Origin: Enoplolaimus lenunculus
Lineage: Eukaryota; Nematoda; Enoplea; Enoplida; Thoracostomopsidae
Assembly (NCBI GenBank): GCA_030248215.1
Contig: JASANG010002536.1
Span: 1-64,000, forward strand
DNA length: 64,000 nt
Direction of reading: 5' to 3'
Shown in pieces: positions 55,173 through 64,000 of the stretch (positions within the stretch are counted from its first letter, which is position 1; every line of letters begins with the position of its first letter). A program made the position numbers and the translations under genes. The notes below the pieces were generated by a model. That model was not told the DNA's origin, did no database searches, and saw only the letters and a program-made list of their open reading frames with translations.

Positions 55173-55540
55173 AGTTCACTATTTCGCTGAAAATGTGTTT
55201 TGGTTTATGTTTGCTTATGTTATTGTCACTCATAACCTACTTGTTGTGTTTTAGTAATTAATACATTTTGATTCACCTTGCTTTCATGAAAAATTATCGT
55301 AACACCAAACTTGCCTACCGAAACGTCCGGGGGTCGCAATGCAAGCTCTTCCAGAGGGTTTTTCGTTGTGGCAAAGTTGCACCAAAAGCTATTCATCGCA
55401 GCTGTTTGTTGAACATTAATACGAAATCATACTAATCCGGTAGTTGGGATTTTTATGAAACCATTGTTAACGAAATATTTGCTGAAACAAATCGTATATA
55501 ATCGCTCTTCGGAGGTAACTTCGCAACAATAACCACTCTG

Positions 55541-55735
55541 CAAGAAATGGTGAGTCAAATTGACTCTCTCCGAAATAGGCTTTTCCTGACTGCACAAACT
55601 GAGTCAAATTTCGCCTCCGCCACAGTCAAATTGAGTCGAACTTGACTCTGACGGGGTCAGATTTTGACTCAGTTTGTGTAGTCAGGAAAAGCCTATTTCA
55701 GAGAGAGAGTCAATTTGATTCACCATTTTTTGCAG
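55541..55735. mobile_element. Hairpin MITE of GAGTCAA words
   Basis: Two ~75-bp arms (CAAGAAATGGTGAGTCAAAT, TGACTCTCTCCGAAATAGGC, TTTTCCTGACTGCACAAACT and their inverse) surround ~45 bp. The whole 195 bp folds into a near-perfect hairpin. A half copy is at 41811-41870. Confidence 0.85.
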
Positions 55736-57525
55736 TGCAAAAACGAGTGCTGCGCATTTCTAGCAGTATATCTTAATACAAAGTTTTAGTTTCACAATTC
55801 TGCGTGGGGGCTCTTCTCTCCCCTACTGTCTTGCTGTGCCTCCCTATAATTGACTTAATTCATTTGCACGTAGTTGCCGTTGTGTATTACGTTATTTTAA
55901 TCCATGGTCAATTGAAGTGCGTACCATGCGTTCGAATATTTACTTATCTGCCTAAATAAGTGCTTGTGTTCAAGTATACTAAGATATTCGCCGTATAATA
56001 ATAATATCACGTTTCATTATTGTTGCAAAGCCTGGTCTGAAGCCTGGTCTATTCGTCTACACTTTTACAAAATTGTAGCCTGTGGCTCCGTGACAGGTTG
56101 ACAAATACTTTCATAATATATATACATATATACATATATGATATATACGATTGAATTTTCATTAAATATTTTGAAGCAGAATGGAAACTATTACGCCAAG
56201 TGCAAAATGTTGTGTTAAAATTGCCAAATTTCAGGCTTTTTGCAGATTTTAAAGTTCAAGATGAAATTATGATCCAGTGGAACAAAATTGGTCAAGTTTA
56301 CATCAGTGTGGACTGGCACTAAAAATCGACCGTTGCATTTTGATATCTAAATCGACCCACCACTGACCATTTAGAAAAATAATTACATTTTTTCGTTTTG
56401 TTGAGTGGCCCAATATCTAACATGCTCATCGGACATTGACCAGGCAGGCCAGATTGCCAGTGCACGGTTCCCCTGGCTTACGTAAATTTATTAGGTACCA
56501 CAAAAATATTAATCAGGCTTAGTGAATCTTTTTCATTTTACAATATTTTTTGAATTATGAAGTTCACAACTGTACTGGTCTGACAGAGTGGCATGTGGGT
56601 AAGAATTGTTTTATCCGACCCGCACTTCACCCAGGCAAATGAATTTTTTTTACCCGCGCCTGCAGTTAAACCAGTATTTTAAACATCGCTGGTGATTTAT
56701 TTTGTAATAAAGTTTTACGTTATAGCTCCAACGAATTTTACACACTAAAGCTTACTAGAAACAAAATTGCAAACCAAATAAATGAAGTGCAGAAGTTTTG
56801 CTTTTTCAACTCTCCGTGACTAGTTTAGTTAATAGCGTATGTTTCACACCTTAACACTTGAAGGTTTGGCGCGGGTAGAAACTGTCAATTTTTACCCCCG
56901 TGGTGCAAATTTTTACCCGGGGGCATATTCGCGGCTGAAATGTTTATACCTGAACCTTAGTTATCCGCGGGCAAATTCCGACTCTGCCAGGTCAGGTATC
57001 GCTGTTGTATTAATAGTCGCATACATGCAAGGATAAAATGTTTTACGGACAAAAACGAGTACGTATTTAAACCATGAACATATATTCATAGCTGCCGCAT
57101 ATAACGGCATATTTATTCAACAGTTTTACTCGTGCAACCAGAGTAGCCGATTAGAGGATAGATTCCCTTATATTAGTCACTGATGTGATCAAAAATTGGC
57201 TCCGCAACTACTTCATTTGAAGCTCACAATGTGTTTTCTAGCCAAACGGCTAAAAATATGGCGCGGTTCTGCAACACATTTTTTTACGCCTTAGGCGGAA
57301 TTATTTTACAACTGTAAAGCTTTGAACCACAAAAAAAGTATAATTCCTCAGCGGAAAGAGCTGGATTCGCCATTGAACAGCTTATCACACGTTCATTCGA
57401 TGATACTGCAACAAATACTAAATCTTGTCATGCGTTGTTCTATCAAATTCAAATTGCTATATGGTATTTTTGGCAATTTTCGAGCTGCCCAGTCCATCGT
57501 CTTAGCAAGTATGTTCAGAGCATTA
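55736..57525. other. No gene seen; TA-rich run near 56112-56150
   Basis: Nothing supported. Confidence 0.45.
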
Positions 57526-57800
57526 AACCCTATTCACACGTGCAAGTTTTTGCTGCGAGAACTTGCAGCTGCAAATTGCACGTAGAACATGCATTTTTTT
57601 CATCAGCCAATGAGAAAGCGGCTGCAATAAATTCAGTGAACTTGCATGGTTTTTCACACATGTCAACTAACTTCCTAGCTATGATTTTTAATGAATTATT
57701 CGTTGCTGAAAGTTTTTCGAACGGGATTTTGGACAAAACTTGCAAATGCATGTTCCTACTACAAGTTCTCGCAGCAAAATCTTGCACGTGTGAGTAGAGC
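57526..57800. mobile_element. ACCCTATTCACACGTGCAAG MITE
   Basis: ACCCTATTCACACGTGCAAG, TTTTTGCTGCGAGAACTTGC on the left; ACAAGTTCTCGCAGCAAAAT, CTTGCACGTGTGAGTAG on the right. About 275 bp, no coding function; open frames cross it by chance. Confidence 0.75.
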
Positions 57801-58127
57801 TTCACATTTATACTAAAGAAAATTTCTACACTGAGAAAATAAAGCTAAATTTGGTCAAAGTTTGCATTGTAACAAGATACGATGATTGGTACAATTTCGT
57901 TTAATGTGTGAACGACAAGCGGATCAAAGAAATAAAGCTGCAATGTAAACAGAAGGCTTATATGTCGAACACTTCCCACTTCCGGAAGCTGTCCTTTGAG
58001 AAATTAATTCACGATCAATGTTGAATATTATTGGTATTTTACGGGTGATAAACATAAGCCTGAGACACTTTTATTCTGTTTAAATTTCAGTATTTCACTC
58101 GCGTTAGTAAAGCTCGAAATGTGCCAA
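57801..58127. other. No gene seen
   Basis: Nothing supported. Confidence 0.45.
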
Positions 58128-58432
58128 AAGAGGCGGATCCAAAAGTTTTCCACGGGGGGGCGAGCTGGCAAAAGATATGAAACGCAAAAATTGTAAGGTA
58201 GGGGGACGTTATCATTTTGTCGCCAAAAAATTTTCTGAGGGCAAAAAAGTGTACGGTAGGGACCTTTACCATTTTATCACAAAAAGAATCTGCGGGAAAA
58301 AATGTGTTTGTTCAAAAAATTTTCTGAGGGGAAAAATTGCAAGGTACCTTACCATTTTAACACAAAAAATTTCTGATGGGAGGCGTACGCCCACACCGCC
58401 CCCCCCCGCCCTCCTCTGTATCCGCTAGTGTG
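58128..58432. mobile_element. GGCGGATCC-ended element with ~70-bp internal repeats
   Basis: GAGGCGGATCCAAAAGTTTT and the distal CCTCTGTATCCGCTAGTG are imperfect inverted ends. Inside, AAAATTTTCTGAGGGxAAAA and GGTAxxxxxCCATTTTxxCAC recur three times. Runs of C (CCGCCCCCCCCCGCC) lie near 58395. Confidence 0.6.
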
Positions 58433-58597
58433 CGCCAACTAAAAGTGTACCGAAGTTTGAACACGGCTTATTACAATGATTTTATTGAGCAGATCCAGAA
58501 ACTCAACTTTTATGCACAGAAGCAAAAATTAACAATCCGAGCTAACAATCATTTTAACTCTGTAAACGTACTATAAGCGTGATTCAAACAGTGTCCG

Positions 58598-58726
58598 CAG
58601 GGCACAACTTTAAATCCAATATCCAGTTAACATCCGGTTGCGGTAAAAATTTTATTATCCGGCTGCAGTTTCGGTAACCGGTAAATTAACCTCCGGTCGA
58701 CCTCTGGAAATGTAAATCACTTCTAT
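58598..58726. mobile_element. CCGGTT-rich MITE fragment
   Basis: GCAGGGCACAACTTTAAATC opens it; ACATCCGGTTGCGGTAAAA and TTTCGGTAACCGGTAAATTA follow. It abuts the next copy directly. Confidence 0.5.
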
Positions 58727-59020
58727 CAGGGTACAACTTTAGGTCTGGCTCCGGTACAAAATCGGTCTCTGGCTCCGGCTGTAGTACAATTTTGCATAAT
58801 TTTGCAAAATTGGTCTGTTTAGTGCGTTTCGTTTTAACTTTGTCAAAATTGCAGAAAATTAGCGTAAAACTAAACAACTTAACAATATATTGCAGATATT
58901 TACTAAAACGAACTAATTAATAATCATTTTTACTACCTAATTTCGCCTCAATCCGTCGCCCGTACCGGCAAGTTTCGTTGACTTCCGGCTCCGGTGTTTT
59001 TCACCTCCGGTTGCACCCTG
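58727..59020 (-). mobile_element. CAGGGT...CCGGA MITE, full copy
   Basis: CAGGGTACAACTTTAGGTCT at one end and CACCTCCGGTTGCACCCTG at the other. On the minus strand the interior order is that of 22502-22843 (GAGGCGAAATTAGGTAGTAA, AGTAAATATCTGCAATATAT). Confidence 0.7.
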
Positions 59021-60069
59021 CCTTCTATTCCTCTTTTTGCATACAACCGTATTTACCAGCTGTTCTTTCTTTTAATTAGTAGTTTGTCGTCATCGTGGAT
59101 TCATGTGATGTTCAATTCCAAACTGCTTTTATCAAATGCTATCTGAGTAAACATTCATGAAGTCTATATTTAAAATGCAAAAAATGTATAAAATAAAGAG
59201 AAATTTGAACTTTTCAAAGAACAAAAATTTCCAAATTCTCGTTATCTCTTCCCAAACCGTAACACAGTTACAAAATTACGAATTAAGTAAGAGGGTATGC
59301 ATAGTTTTCATTCAACTGTTTATCCACGTAAAATTGAAAAAAAACACCCCTGCTTTTAATGTCGAGCCTTTTTAAAACCTGAACAAAGTTTTCTTATCGT
59401 TTCAAAGAATGTATGAGTGACTGGGCGGCGCTAATAACCAGGCGGCAAAGAAGAAGTAAATTTGAGCCTGAAACCAGCTTTAAGCGTTTATAAATGAAAG
59501 AAATTTCCGGTTCAAAGGTCAGTAACCTTCTCAGAATAATCAACAACGGTTCACTTACTTACCAATGCCGGGCGCATTGTTAAGGTATATGACAGCCGCA
59601 CGTTGACTTTGGGTTATTAACAAACCTCCATCAGTGAAATTGAAGATAATAAGGATGCGTCGACGATTTTAATGTTGGTTCCTTAGTTACGTTGCAGCGG
59701 CACCCGGAGATGCCGGCGTGTCCACTTTTGAACTTGTATTATGGGGTCTTTACAAACTTCCATAACTAAAATTCCAGGTAATGATGATACGTAGTCGATT
59801 TTCATGTTGGTTCCTAAGATTGCGGCCTGTCCACTTTTAAAGTTTAAAATTTTGCATAGCATGGAATATAATTTTTTATAAAAGTAATGACTCTACACAA
59901 ATTATTAAAATTGCAGTTGGTTTATCACTTGCTTCCCCCTCTGAGGTTTAATCCACCATCATTTAAAGGTCCGCTGTTGTGCGGCTAGGCACTTTGCCAG
60001 TGTTTGGTATGATAGGTGAGTACGCAATGGCAGAACCAGAAATTTCTATAAAGGGGACCACGGCAGGTA
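59021..60069. repeat. No gene; ~130-bp degenerate tandem duplication at 59612-59840
   Basis: TTAACAAACCTCCATCAGTG, GTCGACGATTTTAATGTTGG, TTCCTTAG and GTGTCCACTTTTGAA at 59616 are echoed by TTTACAAACTTCCATAACTA, GTCGATTTTCATGTTGGTTC and CTGTCCACTTTTAAA from about 59749. Otherwise unremarkable. Confidence 0.55.
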
Positions 60070-60456
60070 CAGTGGCGGATCCAGGACCTCAAAATCGGGG
60101 GGGGGCAAAACTTCACAGGTAATATACTTATTTTTGACCCATACTGTAGTGACCCAAATAAGAGGCGGGGGTCCTCATTTTGAGTCCCAAATAATAGGAG
60201 TCCGTATCCCTAATAAGAATCCGTAAGCGGGTAGAGTCCTTAAACCCTTGTTTAGAGTCCATAAATGTACTATTATCCCTAATTGTAGCGCAAAAATTAC
60301 TCCAGGGCCAAGAAACTTTAAAGCGTGCTTATACTATTGTGTATAAAACAGAGAAATAAACAGCGTAGAACAGCAATTGGCGCTATATAAGTTTTGTCGA
60401 GATGCTGTTGGGGGGGGGGCCACCGCCGGGGTGCCCCCCCCGTGGATCCGCCATTG
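60070..60456. mobile_element. CAGTGGCGGATCC MITE, second chimeric copy
   Basis: Same ends and same chimeric interior as 42560-42952, including the TAGTGACCC half from 60142 and ATAAACAGCGTAGAACAGCA near 60356. A nine-G run lies near 60411. Confidence 0.75.
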
Positions 60457-60553
60457 GGCAGGTATAATTGTGAAACAACTCGCAAACGAGAAGCCGAGTG
60501 CCATCTTAACGCGAAATCGTAATATGAAACCTCGGTTTGATCTCGCTTTGGCA

Positions 60554-60709
60554 GGCCCGTAGCCAGCTCACACCTTGCTATAGGGGCTAAAAAAATTTCA
60601 CGACCGGCATTTAAGGATTTCCAATGAGTTCCAAGCAAGGTTGAAAATTTTCTAGGGGGACAATATTTTTCCAGGGGACTGAGCCCCCGCCCCCCTTGGC
60701 TACGGGTCC
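60554..60709 (+). mobile_element. GGCCCGTAGCCAGCTCAC MITE, best copy
   Basis: GGCCCGTAGCCAGCTCACAC and its inverse TTGGCTACGGGTCC bound ~155 bp with CCAAGCAAGGTTGAAAATTT and a G/C-rich right side (GGGGACTGAGCCCCCGCCCC). Diverged copies: 17041, 18950, 46618, 60788 and 63461. Confidence 0.75.
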
Positions 60710-60787
60710 GCTCTTAGGGTGGTCTAGGCCAGTGTGTATTCCGTGGATCTGCCGGCGCGAATAAGGTGGTTGGCTTTGCATCACTTT

Positions 60788-60920
60788 GGCAAGTAGCCAG
60801 CTCATGCTGGGGGAGTGACAAAACAGATTTCGAGTAATTCACAAGCAAAGCTGAACTTTTTAAGAGAGTAAAACTTGGCCCCTCTGCCACTTCTGATTTC
60901 GAGCCCAGCAACGCTGGTTT
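60788..60920 (+). mobile_element. GTAGCCAGCTCA-family copy, decayed
   Basis: AAGTAGCCAGCTCATGCTGG, AATTCACAAGCAAAGCTGAA and GGCCCCTCTGCCACTT follow the family order. Confidence 0.55.
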
Positions 60921-61803
60921 AGCCAATACGTTAAATTTTTATAGGCTGGCTAAGACTAAGACTCGTTGCGAGTCATATATGTGAATGTTGCTGGCATTAT
61001 ATCACTTTATTTTACGTCGTTTTTGAACTTTAAATATTTTATGATCGATTTTTTTAGTTTTAACTTATTATGTTTTAGGATTAATTGCAATGAGCATCAT
61101 CAGGGATGTTATAGTTTTGCTGCTAAGCGACTAAAAAGTTAGTTTTTGGTCATTCAAAAAAGAAATCATTTATAAATACGTTTTAGATACAGTGTTTTTT
61201 AATTAAACCATTAAAACAAGGTACTATTCTTATCTGAGTAAAGGACGCTTAATTACAAAAATAAATACGTACGCCAACCGCTTTGTATTTAACATTTGAA
61301 AAATAGAATTGCAAAACAAAATTTTCCAAATACAGCCAAATCGTTCACTCCTGGCTTTCTCTTATCACCGGATGGCAGCCCGCCCCTCCGATGCGCTGAT
61401 AACAGTTCGCAAAAATAATCACTGTTCTTTCGTTAACCCTGCGTAGCGTCTTTGTTTTGTGCCAAAACCTTTGGTAGGCTTAGCTTAACGGGTGAAATAT
61501 GATATATTACGTAAACAATTTGGCGCGCATCGGCAAAACGGCTTTCGAGCGAGACCCCCGTGTTTTTCAAAGGCTATTCTAAGTCGGAATATTGACGCGT
61601 ATTTTTGCTACATGAAAAATTGGCTATTTTTTAAAATGGAAGTTCTCAATTGATGATTTTTATATGTCATAGCATTCCATATTTAAACGCGACCTGTCAG
61701 TTTTCTGTGCAAAACCATTTTTGGTTTATGCTGAAACCCCACTAAGCGGTATTTAATTTGCAACGAGATCCATTTTGATAGGACTTTTGATGTTTTTCAA
61801 TAA
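60921..61803. other. No gene seen
   Basis: Nothing supported. Confidence 0.45.
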
Positions 61804-62220
61804 CTTTTTGACGGGATCAAGGGGTCTTGTCTGTCGGGGTTGAGCAAGATGGTGTGGCTTGGACACCCCATGTGGATACCCTGAAAATAACATTGACTTT
61901 TAGGATGTTGTGGTGCGAAATTTCTGAATACGCGGCATCTTACTTTTTGACGTGATCAAGGGGTCTTGTCTGTCGGGGTTGAGCAAGATGGTGTGGCTTG
62001 GACACTCCATGTGGATACCCTGAAAATAACATTGACTTTTAGGATGTTGTGGTGCGAAATTTCTGAATACGCGGCATCTTACTTTTTGACGTGATCAAGG
62101 GGTCTTGTCTGTCGGGGTTGAGCAATATGGTGTGGCTGGGACACCCCATGTGGATACTCTGAAAATAACATTGACTTTTAGGATGTTGTGGTGCGAAATT
62201 TCTGAATACGCGGCATCTTA
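61804..62220 (+). repeat. 139-bp tandem triplication
   Basis: Three nearly identical units start at about 61804, 61943 and 62082. Each contains TGATCAAGGGGTCTTGTCTG, TCGGGGTTGAGCAAGATGG, CCATGTGGATACCCTGAAAA and TTCTGAATACGCGGCATCTT. The second and third differ by only a few bases, so the expansion is recent; unit 1 is more diverged at its 5' edge. Confidence 0.92.
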
Positions 62221-62415
62221 AAATACTATGTTCACCTCTCAAAATTTTCCTATACCTCCAAAACACCCCATAAACTGGAATGAAGTTCCCCTGAAACCTC
62301 CCTTCCGATGACTAAGTGTATGGGTGCACCCCCTTTGCGATCGGCGTGTCACCGCCTCTAAAGACGGCAGCGTTATTTTGATAATAGGTTTAGTGATATA
62401 TAAAAATAGAATTAA

Positions 62416-62680
62416 GCCCCATTCACATGTGCAATTTGTACGAAATACTTGTACCTGCATGCATTTTCAAAAAACCATTCCGATTCACCAATCAAATTGC
62501 AGGTGGAAGAAATTCAAACGACTTACAACTGCGTTCACCGGTGCGAATTAAATTCAGTAGCATGATTTCCAGCGAATAATTGCAGCTGCAAGAACTTCAA
62601 ACCTGCGTTGTGACCATACTTGCACAAGCATGTTGCACGTGCTGATTTTAATGCAAAATGTGGCACGGGCGAATAGGGTT
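62416..62680. mobile_element. CCCATTCACATGTGCAA MITE, diverged copy
   Basis: GCCCCATTCACATGTGCAAT on the left and GTGGCACGGGCGAATAGGGT on the right; CATGTTGCACGTGCTGATTT inside. Same family as 57526-57800. Confidence 0.65.
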
Positions 62681-63460
62681 TTAGTGAATTAAACTATATT
62701 TCTTCGAAATTGATTGTTTCCCAGAAGTTTTGTATAGCTATGTGCCTCCTTTACCCTTTTGTATTTGTTATCTGGAGGCTCAATGCCAAGTTAGATTGTA
62801 ATTTTTGTTTTCATTGCTTTCGCAAACGGTTCTTTTAGCCCTGCTTTGAAAACATCGTTTCAGCGTGAGAAAACGAAGCCTAAAACACCACGTGTTACAG
62901 TTGAATTAAATTTCCTTTACGATTCTGAGCATCAAATTGTTCTTTGAGTGCTTAAATTAGAAAACAAATTTTGTATTTGGCTTTCACGGTTTATTATTTG
63001 ATCACGCTTCCATGTGTCGACTTTGTCATTTTTTGTGTTCAAAGTTACAATTTAGCGACACGTAAACAATCCTACAACTACAACAATTACTAGGACAGGA
63101 ACAGAAGACGGGCTGCGAACGACGAAGAAAGTTTTACTGTTGAAGAGTAGAGTCGAACTTCAAGCCATTTATTTAAGTTTCATTTCCAGTGGCGTTTGTA
63201 TTACAAATGTGCGCAGATAAATCAGAGTACGCGTTTTATATAAAGATCGCTTTCACTCAATGTTATCCAGTTCCTCAAAATTTTCATCATAAAACTAAAA
63301 ACGTAACTTGATAAATCTTGGTGGTTAATATTACGGCCAAATCGTCCTGTTTGATCGCCTATGCACATTAGTTTTGTTCGAATGATCCTCAAACATTTGA
63401 CACCAATTTCTGTTGCGGACGTACGCATGATTTAGTGCTCAGGATCCCACAAGTGCAGGT
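62681..63460. other. No gene seen
   Basis: Nothing supported. Confidence 0.45.
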
Positions 63461-63611
63461 TTGTAGCCAGCGCACTTCGCTATGGGGTGAACTAAAAATT
63501 TTCAGAGATGGCATACAAGGGTTTTCGTTGACTCACAAGCAAGGTTGAAAATTTTTAGGGGGGGATGTTGCAGGATTGGCTGAGCCCCTTGTCCTTGGCT
63601 CCGAGCCTGCA
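63461..63611 (+). mobile_element. GTAGCCAGCGCAC-family copy
   Basis: TTTGTAGCCAGCGCACTTCG, CATACAAGGGTTTTCGTTGA, CACAAGCAAGGTTGAAAATT and CTTGGCTCCGAGCCTGCA follow the order of 60554-60709. Confidence 0.65.
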
Positions 63612-64000
63612 CAACTGTAGCAATAAATATTGAATTTTAGATGTAGAGCTTCGGTTGTAATTAATTTTGAAAATTTGCTCAAATTAGTATGAAATTTTCA
63701 AAAATAAGGTTTCCGCTTTTTTTGTGCACATCTGTAATTTTTAGATTTTTAGAACAGGTCGGTCGTGAAACACTCAAATATGCAACAACTTGCAAAATAT
63801 GACGATTTTTTTGGGCAAACGGCAGCTTTTAGGCAAATAACACAAAAAAGCCTTGGTCCAGCGTCTCGTATAATGAACACGATACGAGCAGATTTCAATG
63901 CTTGAATTTTGTAGCAACACATCGCATATCAATTTTAATTTTCAACCAATACATATATAAATTCAAAATTCTAAAAACATATTATTGCAACATTACGTAT
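63612..64000. other. No gene seen
   Basis: Nothing supported. Confidence 0.45.

Noticed and set aside
57322-57805. Frames of 87-120 codons on both strands
   Set aside because: They cross a MITE with inverted ends, so plus and minus frames give the same kind of peptide (CKFLLRELAAANCT and its mirror).
1-64000. Autonomous transposon genes (transposase, reverse transcriptase, integrase)
   Set aside because: I looked for DDE, RVT (YxDD) and zinc-knuckle motifs in the longer frames and saw none; all elements here appear non-autonomous.

Overview
This is eukaryotic, AT-rich, repeat-dense and gene-poor DNA. Introns obey GT-AG, intron phases are consistent, and most of the 64 kb is built of short inverted-repeat (MITE-like) elements and tandem arrays. 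Degenerate runs of the hexamer TTAGGC, the telomere repeat known from nematodes, recur in both orientations. Together with an ionotropic-receptor gene this suggests an ecdysozoan, most likely a nematode or close relative with a large genome. The species cannot be read from the window.

Three protein-coding loci can be supported. (1) At 3.8-5.1 kb on the + strand, a 419-codon open exon encodes a divergent ionotropic receptor of the iGluR superfamily (ligand-binding halves S1 and S2, M1, M3, M4). Its last ~25 codons are also the first unit of a ~91-bp tandem array that runs to about 6.2 kb. (2) and (3) At 26.2-29.4 kb (+) and 34.1-30.8 kb (-), two convergent four-exon paralogues each encode a signal peptide, a small Cys cluster, five EGF-like modules, one transmembrane helix and a cytoplasmic tail. 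Exon phases and the length of exon 3 are the same in both. A ~245-bp block of exon 2 is nearly identical between them although the rest has diverged strongly, which points to gene conversion. A weak fourth candidate is a possible signal-peptide first exon at 40.9 kb.

Layout. 0-3.8 kb: repeats and one arm of a ~0.9-kb inverted repeat (partner at 10.4-11.3 kb). 3.8-6.2 kb: receptor and its array. 7-16.6 kb: MITEs and a cluster of TTAGGC-bearing elements. 17-23 kb: short tandem repeats, then a 1.2-kb array of 9-bp units bounded by inverted flanks. 24.9-26.05 kb: foldback element abutting the 5' side of EGF gene A. 26.2-34.1 kb: the EGF pair. 35-39 kb: MITEs and a ~1.95-kb terminal-inverted-repeat element. 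39-64 kb: no convincing gene; many MITE families, a 1.38-kb foldback element (45.8-47.2 kb) and several tandem duplications.

The genes do not form an operon. The functional reading is limited to a chemosensory-type ion-channel subunit and a pair of cell-surface EGF proteins of unknown ligand. Coordinates of repeats were read by eye and may be off by several bases. No alignments or database searches were run.
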